Source: DASSZN01 sp035702805
GTDB lineage: Bacteria; Chloroflexota; Chloroflexia; Thermomicrobiales; Thermomicrobiaceae
NCBI GenBank assembly: GCA_035702805.1
Contig: DASSZN010000035.1
Coordinates: 1 to 20,342, forward strand
Direction of reading: 5' to 3'
Length of the DNA: 20,342 nucleotides
Both the position numbers and the translations under genes were made by a program. A model generated the notes under the pieces. That model ran no database searches and was not told the DNA's origin. It saw nothing but the letters and a program-made list of their open reading frames with translations. This document shows positions 1 through 7,010 of this stretch, piece after piece. Numbering within the stretch: position 1 is the stretch's first letter; each line of letters opens with the position of its first letter.

Positions 1-349
1 CGAGGCAACGTTCGGGACCGACCCCGCCGACGTCCTCGCGGGGATCGGCCCCGCGATCGGACCGTGCTGCTACGATGTCGGTCAGGAGGTCATCGACGCC
101 TGGGAGCGGACTGGGGTCGACCCGGATGGCGTGGCCGTGATCCGTGGTCCGGGTGCGCTGCGATTCGACCTGTGGGAGGCGAATCGCCGCTGCCTGATCG
201 GAGCCGGCGTGCCGCCGGACAGAGTCGAGGTTGCCGAGATCTGCACCCGCTGTCACGCGGATGACTACTTCTCGCACCGCTCCCGCGTTCAACCGGAAGG
301 ACGGTTCGCCGCGGTCGTGTCGCTGGACGGAGGGGCCATTGATGGTTGA
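1..349 (+). CDS. pgeF: PgeF/YfiH laccase-domain protein, 3' part
   Basis: The gene is cut by the window edge; the reading frame begins at base 2 and 115 C-terminal residues are visible. The segment GIGPAIGPCCYDVG, followed by an ICTRCHADDYFSHR stretch and a terminal GRFAAVVSL strand, is characteristic of the laccase-domain (DUF152, YfiH) family. The Cys of the GPCCY motif is a likely metal ligand of the family's conserved His/Cys site. Family members were first described as multicopper polyphenol oxidases. They are now linked to purine nucleoside phosphorolysis/deamination and to peptidoglycan editing (PgeF), so the precise activity here is open. The gene overlaps the start of yggS by 8 bases, implying translational coupling; pgeF next to yggS is a common arrangement. 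The C-terminus is complete and the N-terminal half is missing. Confidence 0.85.
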   Translation, partial: EATFGTDPADVLAGIGPAIGPCCYDVGQEVIDAWERTGVDPDGVAVIRGPGALRFDLWEANRRCLIGAGVPPDRVEVAEICTRCHADDYFSHRSRVQPEGRFAAVVSLDGGAIDG

Positions 350-1046
350 GGGCGAGACTCGTGCCGCGGTCGCGCTGGCGGAGCGGCTCGCCGCGGTTCG
401 GGAGCGGGTCGCGCTGGCCGCCGAGCAAAGCGGTCGCGAACCGGAGTCGGTGCGTATTGTCGGCGTGAGCAAGACCGTCGGCCGCGACGCAGTCGATGAA
501 GCGTTTCGTGCCGGCTTGCTCGACTTCGGCGAGAACCGGGTGCAGGACGCGCTCCGAAAGTTCGATCCGCCCCTGGCTGACGACGTTACGCTCCACCTCA
601 TCGGGTACCTGCAAACGAACAAGGCGCGCGACGCGGTGTCGCTGTTCCACGTGGTGCACTCGCTCGACCGTGTCGCCCTGGCCGACGCGTTGCAGCAGCG
701 TGCTGAAGCGGCCGGGAAGGTGCTGACCGTGCTCCTGCAGGTGAACATCGCGGGCGAGGCCCAGAAGCACGGCGCCATGCCCGAAGATGCCGCGGCGCTG
801 CTCCAGCACACCCTCAGCCTTGAGAATCTGCGTGTGGCGGGCCTCATGACGATCGCCCCGCTCGTCCAGGGTGCCGAGGAGGCGCGGCCGGTGTTTCGTG
901 GGCTGCGCGAACTGCGAGACGACCTGCAGCAGCACGCGGGCATGGCGCTCCCGGAGCTGTCGATGGGGATGACCAACGACTTCGTAGTCGCCATCGCTGA
1001 GGGAGCCACCATGGTTCGGGTTGGTCGAGCAATATTTGGCGGCTAG
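342..1046 (+). CDS. yggS: YggS/PROSC-family PLP-binding protein
   Basis: This 234-residue protein is the usual length for the YggS family, a single-domain alanine-racemase-like TIM barrel that binds pyridoxal phosphate and buffers PLP and amino-acid/keto-acid homeostasis in the cytoplasm. Visible family motifs are VGVSKT with the PLP lysine K44, FGENRVQ (62-68), LIGYLQTNK (86-94), LLQVNIAGE (131-139), GLMTIAP (167-173), SMGMT (207-211) and VRVGRAIFGG at the C-terminus. Two deviations are visible: the usual IGHLQ is IGYLQ, and the phosphate-site SMGMS-D reads SMGMTND. I chose the ATG at 342 because it has a GGAGGGG Shine-Dalgarno sequence at 329-336 and the protein then starts just before the first conserved helix. 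A longer in-frame reading would run back through pgeF. No enzymatic reaction is established for the family. Confidence 0.93.
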   Translation: MVEGETRAAVALAERLAAVRERVALAAEQSGREPESVRIVGVSKTVGRDAVDEAFRAGLLDFGENRVQDALRKFDPPLADDVTLHLIGYLQTNKARDAVSLFHVVHSLDRVALADALQQRAEAAGKVLTVLLQVNIAGEAQKHGAMPEDAAALLQHTLSLENLRVAGLMTIAPLVQGAEEARPVFRGLRELRDDLQQHAGMALPELSMGMTNDFVVAIAEGATMVRVGRAIFGG

Positions 1047-1106
1047 GGTGGTTCGGGTGGGGGGCTACAGGGATATGTGGCATCAACCCGGGTCGTGGCG
1101 ACAGCC

Positions 1107-1907
1107 ATGCGCGTGACGTGCTTCGGCAGCGGGAGCAGCGGCAATGCCATGCTGGTGGAATCCTCGGGCACCGCGCTCCTCGTCGACGCGGGGGTCACCG
1201 CGCGCCGCATCCACCAGGGGTTGGCGGGAGCCGGTCTTTCACCCGCGGGCCTCGCGGCCGTGCTGGTCTCGCACGAGCACTGGGACCACGTCCGTGCCCT
1301 CAGCAGTCTCGGTCTCGACCACGCCTGCCCCGTCTACGCCACGGCCGGGACCGCGGCGGCGCTGGGAGCGCCCGCGCGCGGCTGGTCCCACCTCGCGTGC
1401 GATGCAACCATCGGCATCGGCGCGCTCAGCGTGACCGCGATAGCCATCCCCCACGACGCCGCGGAGCCGGTCGGCTTCCTGATCGAGGACGGAGAGTGGG
1501 CCGTGTCGATCTTTACCGACCTCGGCGCGCCGCCACCGTCGCTCGCCAGCCCGATCGGCCGCGCACACCTCGTCGTGCTGGAGTCGAACTACGACCACCT
1601 CATGCTGGCTCGCGGGCGTTACCCGGAGCACCTCAAGCGTCGCATCCGCGGCCCGCTCGGCCACCTTAGCAACGACGACTGTGGGGCATTCCTGAGCGCC
1701 GGCCTCGACGGGACGGCGCGCGACGTCTGGCTGGCGCACCTGTCGGAGAACAACAATCGCCCCGGGCTGGCGGTCGAGACGGTTCGAGAGCACCTGTCCG
1801 GTCGATCCGCACCACGGGTCACGGCACTGCCCCGCCGAGGCGGCGACGTCATCTGGGACTCGACTGCTGTCAGTGCCGAGCCGCGGCAACTCGGGCTGTC
1901 ACTCTGA
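1107..1907 (+). CDS. MBL-fold metallohydrolase, WalJ/YycJ-like
   Basis: The protein has 266 residues from the ATG at 1107. It opens with MRVTCFGSGSSGN, the usual start of the YycJ/WalJ branch of metallo-beta-lactamase-fold hydrolases. The metal-binding HxHxDH motif is H56-E-H58-W-D60-H61. Further metal-site positions are likely H116 (IPHDA), D138 (FTDLG) and the H211 region (LAHLSENNN). The ESNYD and RGPLGHLSNDD blocks are also typical of this subfamily. YycJ/WalJ proteins are thought to act as nucleases or in coordinating cell division with replication in Firmicutes; the substrate here cannot be read from sequence. An in-frame GTG at 1077 would add ten residues. I prefer 1107 because the family begins there, although neither start has a strong ribosome binding site. 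It lies 60 bases after yggS and converges on the next gene. Confidence 0.85.
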   Translation: MRVTCFGSGSSGNAMLVESSGTALLVDAGVTARRIHQGLAGAGLSPAGLAAVLVSHEHWDHVRALSSLGLDHACPVYATAGTAAALGAPARGWSHLACDATIGIGALSVTAIAIPHDAAEPVGFLIEDGEWAVSIFTDLGAPPPSLASPIGRAHLVVLESNYDHLMLARGRYPEHLKRRIRGPLGHLSNDDCGAFLSAGLDGTARDVWLAHLSENNNRPGLAVETVREHLSGRSAPRVTALPRRGGDVIWDSTAVSAEPRQLGLSL

Positions 1908-1947
1908 GGATCAACTCCGGACATGGTCGACGCGTGCGTGGCGCGAG

Positions 1948-2430
1948 TCAGCGCACCGTGGCGAAGCTCACCGCATCAGCGTTGACGATCACCTGAGGTT
2001 CGCTGAAAGTGGCACCGATCGGTCCCTCGATGCTCACGTCGCGCAGCAAGAAGAACCGCTCGGGGGATGCGATCAGGTTATGGATCGTCCCAGCCGACCC
2101 GAGATCGGCCAGCCCGCGGAGCACGAACCGGCCGGTCGCGACCTCAACCGGCTGCCAGTCGTCGCGCTGGTCCTCGGCGCCCGCCACGGCCGGCGGATCC
2201 GCACGGTGGACCACAAACAGGACGTCGTCCTTGGCCAGCACCGCCTCGCGCCGGTTCAGCGCGGACGTCCCCTCTCGGTACGGAAACCACATCAGCTGGT
2301 GCAGATGGAGCCAGTGGCCGCTGACGTTGAGGTACCCTGCCACGTCGCTCGTCGGGACGTATACCGACCCGAGAAGCACGGCCTCATCCAGGTAGACCTG
2401 GGCGCTGACCGCGCGCGTTCCGTACTCCAC
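1948..2430 (-). CDS. Hypothetical protein, 160 residues
   Basis: I do not recognise this protein. It is a complete reading frame starting at GTG 2430, with GGGAG a few bases upstream, and ending in TGA. No signal peptide, membrane segment or cysteine is apparent. A histidine cluster (H39, H42, H44 in GHWLHLHQL) sits in a beta-rich N-terminal half. A charged segment follows (about 76-95, HRADPP...EDQRDDWQPVEV), and the C-terminal half looks beta-strand rich (FVLRGLADLGSAG, FFLLRDVSIEGPIG, PQVIVNADAVSF). Alternating hydrophobic strands throughout suggest a small all-beta fold. The third-position GC bias fits a real gene, and no better frame overlaps it. It is convergent with the metallohydrolase (40-base gap) and lies downstream of the ABC exporter genes, separated by 113 bases, so it may have its own promoter. 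Confidence 0.6.
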   Translation of the reverse strand: MEYGTRAVSAQVYLDEAVLLGSVYVPTSDVAGYLNVSGHWLHLHQLMWFPYREGTSALNRREAVLAKDDVLFVVHRADPPAVAGAEDQRDDWQPVEVATGRFVLRGLADLGSAGTIHNLIASPERFFLLRDVSIEGPIGATFSEPQVIVNADAVSFATVR

Positions 2431-2543
2431 TCCACGCTCCCAGCCTGGCGTCGATGGCCCCGCGGGAAATATGTCCCGACAACATGCTAGCGCGTGGCGA
2501 GTGGCCTCGACATAGGCGAATAGTCAGGGTTTTCGGCCCGGAA

Positions 2544-4358
2544 TCAGTCGGCGACTTCCAGTTCCTGGGAGCGGAACTGCATCGTGTACAGCTGGAAGTA
2601 CATCCCGCGCCGGTCGAGCAGCTCGAGGTGGCTGCCGGATTCCACGATCTCACCATGGTCGAGCACGACGACGCGCGACACCTCTTTGATGGTCGACAGC
2701 CGGTGGGCGATGATGAAGGCTGTGCGCCCGCTGAGGAGTGTCCGCAGCGCGTCCTGGATGAGGAGCTCAGTCGTCGTGTCCACGCTCGACGTCGCCTCGT
2801 CCAGGATGATGATTCGCGGGTCCGCGAGCAGCGCGCGCGCGAAAGAGATCAACTGGCGCTGCCCCACCGAGAGCGTCGCGCCGCGCTCGTGGACCGGCGT
2901 ATCGTAGCCGTCCGGCAGCAGTTCGATGAAGTCGTGCGCGCCCACCGCGCGCGCGGCCGCCTCGATCTCCTCGTCTGTCGCATCCGGGCGGCCGTACGCG
3001 ATATTGTCGCGCACCGAGCCGTCGAACAGGAACGTGTCCTGCAGGACGATGCCGAGCTGCGAGCGCAGCGACTGCTGGGTCACGTCCCGCAGATCCAGGC
3101 CGTCGATGCGAATCGCGCCCTCCCAGACATCGTAGAAGCGCGCGAGTAGGTTGATCATGGAGCTCTTGCCCGCGCCGGTTTCGCCGACGAACGCGATCGA
3201 CTCGCCGGGCGCCACGTCGAGGCTGATTCCCTTCAGCACGGGCTTCCGCTCGTAGCCGAACACGACGTTGTCGTACGTTACGGCCCCGTTGACGGCCGGC
3301 AGCGGCCGGGCATCCGGCACGTCCACGATCTCCGGCTCGACGTCCTCGAGCCCGAAGATCCGCTCGCCCGCGACCATCGCCGCCTGCATGGTGTTGTAGC
3401 GCTGGCTCAGGTCGCTGATCGGGTCGTAGAAGCGGGTGATGTAGGCCACGAACGAGAAGAGCTCTCCAATGGTCAGTCCGGACGCGCCCAGCACCAGCCG
3501 TCCGCCGACAAAGAGCACGAGTGCTGTGGCCATCGCCTGGACGATCTGCACCACCGGGAAGAGCACGGCCGACAGCCGCGCCGCCCAGAGGCTCGCGTCC
3601 AAGTTGTCCTCGTTGATCTCGTCGAACACCCGCATGTTGCGCTGCTCGCGGGTGAATGCCTGGACCACGCGCATCCCGGCGATGCTCTCGGCGAGGTTGG
3701 CGTTGACGCGCGCGATCGCGATCCGCATCGACCGGTAGGCGGAGATCGCATGGCGCCGCCACCAGAGCATCGTGCCGACCAGAATCGGGATCACGGCGAA
3801 CGTGAGCAGTGCCAGGCGCCAGTTCGTCAGCAGCATGACCCCGATGATGCCGAACAGAATCAGGAAGTCGCTCAGAATCCCAACCAGGCCGTCGGTGAAC
3901 ATGTCATTGATCACACCCACGTCATTCTGGATGCGGGACATGATCGAGCCGACACCGCGCTGGTCGATGTACCGAATGCCGAGACGCTGGATGTGCGAGA
4001 AGAGCATGGAGCGCAGGTCGAAGACGATATTCTGTCCGACCCATGACGTGAAATACAGCTGACCGGCATAGGCTGCAAAGCGGAAGATGATCGCGACCAT
4101 GAAGACGGCCATGAGCAGGTTGAGCCCGCCGATGCCCGTATGCCCAAAGAAGGTGCGCCCGCTCGTCGGGTCCACGAGGTCGATCCCCACGCCGAACAGG
4201 TACGGCAGCGAGAGGTCGGCCGCGGACGCGGCCAGCATCAGCACGGTGGTCAGGAGCACCTGCTTGCCGTACGGGCGCGCTTTGCCGACCAGCCGGCGCG
4301 CGATCCTGCTGTCGTACGCTTTTCCCAGCAGGTCGTCGGGGTCACCCATGTACCGCAT
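2544..4358 (-). CDS. ABC exporter half-transporter, consensus-Glu subunit
   Basis: This 604-residue half-transporter has an N-terminal type I exporter domain of six predicted membrane helices (about 35-310) fused to an ATP-binding domain (about 355-590). Motifs are Walker A GETGAGKSS (392-400), Q-loop Q440, signature LSVGQ (496-500), Walker B IIILDE with the catalytic glutamate E521, and H-loop H552. The signature is non-canonical, with Val in place of the first Gly of LSGGQ. The upstream neighbour has the complementary defect (Asp for the catalytic Glu). The two genes are 12 bases apart on the same strand, so they most likely form a heterodimer of the TM287/288, LmrCD or BmrCD type. Such exporters move drugs, lipids or peptides outward across the cytoplasmic membrane; the substrate here is unknown. 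Start ATG 4358 has GAGGCGG upstream; ATG 4349 is an alternative. Confidence 0.93.
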   Translation of the reverse strand: MRYMGDPDDLLGKAYDSRIARRLVGKARPYGKQVLLTTVLMLAASAADLSLPYLFGVGIDLVDPTSGRTFFGHTGIGGLNLLMAVFMVAIIFRFAAYAGQLYFTSWVGQNIVFDLRSMLFSHIQRLGIRYIDQRGVGSIMSRIQNDVGVINDMFTDGLVGILSDFLILFGIIGVMLLTNWRLALLTFAVIPILVGTMLWWRRHAISAYRSMRIAIARVNANLAESIAGMRVVQAFTREQRNMRVFDEINEDNLDASLWAARLSAVLFPVVQIVQAMATALVLFVGGRLVLGASGLTIGELFSFVAYITRFYDPISDLSQRYNTMQAAMVAGERIFGLEDVEPEIVDVPDARPLPAVNGAVTYDNVVFGYERKPVLKGISLDVAPGESIAFVGETGAGKSSMINLLARFYDVWEGAIRIDGLDLRDVTQQSLRSQLGIVLQDTFLFDGSVRDNIAYGRPDATDEEIEAAARAVGAHDFIELLPDGYDTPVHERGATLSVGQRQLISFARALLADPRIIILDEATSSVDTTTELLIQDALRTLLSGRTAFIIAHRLSTIKEVSRVVVLDHGEIVESGSHLELLDRRGMYFQLYTMQFRSQELEVAD

Positions 4359-4370
4359 ACGTTCGCCGCC

Positions 4371-6122
4371 TCAGTCCGCGACCGGGGCGAGTTCCTCCTG
4401 ATCCTTCAGCTGCAGGTCGTAGATACGGGCATAGAGGCCATGATTGACCAGCAGGGACTCGTGGGTCCCCCGCTCCACGATGCGCCCGCGCTCGAGCACG
4501 AGGATCTGATCGGCATCTTTCAGTGTGACCAGTCGGTGCGCGATAACGAAGGTGGTGCGATCGCGCATGATCTCCCGCAGTGCCTGTTGGATCGCGAACT
4601 CGGTTTCGGTGTCGACGTTCGAGGTCGCGTCGTCGAGGATCAGGATCCTCGGGCGCATGGCCAACGCGCGGGCCAGCGCCACGCGCTGCTTCTGCCCACC
4701 CGAGAGCGACACTCCCCGCTCACCGACCACGGTGTCGTAACCCTCGGGAAGCGACGAGATGAACTCGTGCGCGTGCGCGGCGATCGCTGCGGCGACGATC
4801 TCGTCGTGCGTGGCATTGGGGCGACCGTACGCAATGTTGTCCCGGATGGAGACCGAGAAGAGAAAGGTGTCCTGCAGCACGATCCCGACCTGCTGGCGCA
4901 GCAAGTCGAGTTCGAGGTCGCGCACGTCGATCCCGTCGATCCGCACTGTTCCCGACGTGACGTCGTAGAAGCGGGGGATCAACGCCGTAATCGTGCTCTT
5001 CCCGGAGCCGGTGGTGCCGAGGAGCGCCACGCGCTGTCCGGGCTCGGCCACCAGGCTCACGTCGCTCAACGCCTCCGCGACCGTCCCCGGGTACTGCACG
5101 CTCACGTGGTCGAACTCGACCCGGCCCACGATGGGATCGAGCTTCTTCGCCCCCGGAGCCGTCTTGATCGCGGGGTGGGTATCCAGCACCTCGAAGATGC
5201 GGTCGCCCGACGCCTGGGCGCGCGCCACGCTATTCACGATGAAGCCGAGCTGTCGAATCGGAGCCGCCAGCATGGCCAGGTAGAAGTAAAACGCGGTCAG
5301 CGCTCCGATCGACAGCGCCCCGGATACCACCTGGCGACCGCCGTACCAGAGAATGATCGCTAGCCCCGCAGAGGAGAGGAACGTCATGAGCGGGAAGTAG
5401 AAGGCCGAAAGCGTGACGGTGTCCAGATAGCGATGATAGAGGGTGCGAATCTCCCCGTCGAACTTCGCGCGCTCAGCGTCCTCGCGGGCAAAGGCCCGCA
5501 CCACTCGCGCCCCCGACAGGTTCTCCTGGAGCACGTTGGTCATCACCCCGAACTGCTGCTGGACCGCCAGGAAACGCGGGCGGACGGTCCGCCCGAAGCG
5601 GATCGCGGTGAAGCACAGGATCGGCATGACGCTGAGCGAGATGAGTCCCAGCCGCCAGTCCATGCGAATCAAGATCACGGCGATGACGATGGACATGCCA
5701 CCCGTCTGGACCAACGAGCGGAGCGACTGCATCAGGAAGCGCCGGATCGAGTTGATATCCTCGGTGGCGCGCGACATGAGTTGACCGGTGTGTGCGCGGT
5801 CGAAGAATGAGAAGGACAGCCGCTGCATGTGCTGGTAGAGCTCGTTGCGAATGTCGTAGGAGATACGTTCGGCGAGGAACTGGAACATATAGCTGCGCAC
5901 GTAGGTGAACGCGCCCTGAATAATGCCGGCCCCGATGATCGCCAGCGCGCCGATGGTCACGGCACGTTTGCTGCCATGGACCAGGCCGGAGTCGATCACG
6001 TACTCGACGAGCCGTGGCACGCTCAACTGCATCACCGTGGCGACGAGCAGCGTCAGATACCCGATCACCACGCGCCCCCGATAGGGGCGAAGGTAGCTGA
6101 GGATTCGGCCCACCACGTCCAT
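4371..6122 (-). CDS. ABC exporter half-transporter, degenerate-site subunit
   Basis: This is the first gene of the exporter pair. Numbered from the upstream ATG at 6146 (591 residues), it has six predicted membrane helices (about 25-310), Walker A GTTGSGKST (377-385), Q425, a canonical LSGGQ signature (481-485), Walker B ILILDD (501-506) and H537. The residue after the Walker B aspartate is Asp506, where active ABC ATPases carry Glu. This is the known hallmark of the degenerate subunit in heterodimeric exporters. Its intact LSGGQ would complete the active ATP site together with E521 of the partner. I chose ATG 6122 (MDVVGRILSYL, 583 residues) because GGGGAG lies five bases upstream; ATG 6146 lacks a ribosome binding site. 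A TATAGT box at 6159-6164 could drive the pair. The substrate is unknown. Confidence 0.92.
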   Translation of the reverse strand: MDVVGRILSYLRPYRGRVVIGYLTLLVATVMQLSVPRLVEYVIDSGLVHGSKRAVTIGALAIIGAGIIQGAFTYVRSYMFQFLAERISYDIRNELYQHMQRLSFSFFDRAHTGQLMSRATEDINSIRRFLMQSLRSLVQTGGMSIVIAVILIRMDWRLGLISLSVMPILCFTAIRFGRTVRPRFLAVQQQFGVMTNVLQENLSGARVVRAFAREDAERAKFDGEIRTLYHRYLDTVTLSAFYFPLMTFLSSAGLAIILWYGGRQVVSGALSIGALTAFYFYLAMLAAPIRQLGFIVNSVARAQASGDRIFEVLDTHPAIKTAPGAKKLDPIVGRVEFDHVSVQYPGTVAEALSDVSLVAEPGQRVALLGTTGSGKSTITALIPRFYDVTSGTVRIDGIDVRDLELDLLRQQVGIVLQDTFLFSVSIRDNIAYGRPNATHDEIVAAAIAAHAHEFISSLPEGYDTVVGERGVSLSGGQKQRVALARALAMRPRILILDDATSNVDTETEFAIQQALREIMRDRTTFVIAHRLVTLKDADQILVLERGRIVERGTHESLLVNHGLYARIYDLQLKDQEELAPVAD

Positions 6123-6158
6123 GCGCGCTCCCCGGTCTCCACCCATGTGAATCGTCTA

Positions 6159-6181
6159 ACTATAGCATGCTCGCGGCATGC
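6159..6181 (-). promoter_or_regulatory. Candidate -10 box and GCATGC-N5-GCATGC repeat
   Basis: Reading leftward, TATAGT (6164-6159) is a good -10 hexamer that places the transcript start a few bases before the upstream ATG of the ABC exporter operon. Immediately upstream are two copies of the palindromic hexamer GCATGC (6165-6170 and 6176-6181) separated by TCGCG. Their centres are 11 bases apart, one helical turn, within the -10/-35 spacer. This layout suits a dimeric repressor or activator site. No good -35 hexamer is seen, which would fit activator-dependent expression or a weak promoter. The site is assigned by inspection only. Confidence 0.35.
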
Positions 6182-6312
6182 GCACGTCGGCCCACGCGAG
6201 CACACAGGGTCGCGCCGACGCCCCGGACCGGCGTTTCGACCCGGGTCGCAAGCCGTGGACCCCCCTTCCGGCGACGAGCAGTCCGGATTCCCGTCGACTC
6301 CTGGCACGATTC
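6182..6312. other. Divergent intergenic region, remainder
   Basis: This is the middle of the 270-base space between the ABC exporter operon (-) and the HTH regulator (+). Apart from the promoter elements listed on each side I see no gene, strong hairpin or repeat in it. Confidence 0.5.
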
Positions 6313-6342
6313 TTGACCGTGAGCGCGGAGTGAGCGTACAAT
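6313..6342 (+). promoter_or_regulatory. Sigma-70-type promoter for the HTH regulator gene
   Basis: TTGACC (6313-6318) and TACAAT (6337-6342) are separated by 18 bases and match five of six positions each of the -35 and -10 consensus. Transcription would begin near 6349, giving a leader of about 46 bases with a GAGGGAG ribosome binding site at 6384-6390. GTAC occurs three times around the -10 and start region (6336-6339, 6345-6348, 6349-6352), the last two forming the palindrome GTACGTAC, a possible operator. Confidence 0.55.
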
Positions 6343-6395
6343 AGGTACGTACAGCGTGAGGGGCGCCGCGTACTGCTGGCAGAGAGGGAGCGGAC

Positions 6396-6923
6396 GTGGA
6401 CGAAGCCGTGAGCTTTCAAGACACCATTGATAAATGGCTGCGTGTCGTGTACAGCAATCACCACAGGCTCGTCTCCCGGATGTATCCCGCCGCCGCGCAG
6501 TCGCTCTCCATCGATCAGCTCCGGGATGGTCCGCTCGGCAAGGACTTGACGCGCCTGGCCGCGCTCGCGCGCGGCGAGACCCGTGCGGCCAAGGATCGCG
6601 TGCTCGAGGCAATCGAGTCCGTCCTCCAGATTCTCTTCTGGCCGCCGGGGTCTGACGACTACACCGTTCCCCGAAGCTTCTGGGAGACGGATCTCGGCCG
6701 GATGATCTCGATGGCCAAGTACCGCGCCTACGAGCCGGCGGAGCTGGTCAGCATCGGCAACGCCGCGCAGCAACTCGGCGTGACCCGTCCGACGATCTAT
6801 CGCTGGATGGACGACCGCACGCTCGGCTACGTGCGCGACGAGATGTCGGGACGCACCTTCGTCGTTCGGCAGGACATCGACAACCTCCGGCGCGACATGG
6901 AGGCTATCGTCGAAGAGGCCTGA
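6396..6923 (+). CDS. C-terminal MerR/excisionase-like HTH protein
   Basis: The GTG start at 6396 is fixed by GAGGGAG five bases upstream and gives 175 residues. The C-terminal part (about 117-170) reads VSIGNAAQQLGVTRPTIYRWMDDRTLGYVRDE...GRTFVVRQDIDNLRR in outline. This is a compact winged helix-turn-helix of the MerR/excisionase (helix_turn_helix_17) kind: recognition helix at TRPTIYRWM, wing around 143-157. The N-terminal 110 residues are mostly helical (for example 8-32 and 48-82) and I do not recognise them; they could be a dimerisation or sensor domain. It has its own promoter and is divergent from the ABC exporter operon, so it is a candidate regulator of that exporter or of itself. That link is inference from position only. 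Confidence 0.75.
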   Translation: MDEAVSFQDTIDKWLRVVYSNHHRLVSRMYPAAAQSLSIDQLRDGPLGKDLTRLAALARGETRAAKDRVLEAIESVLQILFWPPGSDDYTVPRSFWETDLGRMISMAKYRAYEPAELVSIGNAAQQLGVTRPTIYRWMDDRTLGYVRDEMSGRTFVVRQDIDNLRRDMEAIVEEA

Positions 6924-6953
6924 GCGCGTTTCTCATCGTCGAGTGCAGACAGC

Positions 6954-6977
6954 GACGGCCGGCACATGCCGGCCGTC
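6954..6977. terminator. Perfect hairpin between convergent genes
   Basis: GACGGCCGGCA (6954-6964), CA, and TGCCGGCCGTC (6967-6977) form an 11-base-pair perfect GC-rich inverted repeat with a minimal loop. It lies 30 bases after the HTH gene and 33 bases from the stop of the convergent CBS gene, so it is well placed as a shared bidirectional terminator. No run of T follows on either strand, so a Rho-assisted or U-tract-independent mechanism would be needed. Confidence 0.6.
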
Positions 6978-7010
6978 ATCGTACCCTGTGTGGATAGCCT
7001 GTAGCGTTTG

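Noticed and set aside
90..935. Minus-strand 281-codon frame opposite pgeF and yggS
   Set aside because: Both opposite genes show full family motifs; this is a GC-bias shadow.
2463..2478. Short inverted repeat CGGGA/TCCCG near 2470 as a terminator
   Set aside because: A five-base stem with a six-base loop and no T-run is expected by chance in this composition.
4140..5363. Plus-strand open frame of 407 codons across the ABC exporter genes
   Set aside because: It is antisense to Walker and signature motifs of two ABC proteins; the sequence is rich in Arg, Asp and His without a recognisable fold.
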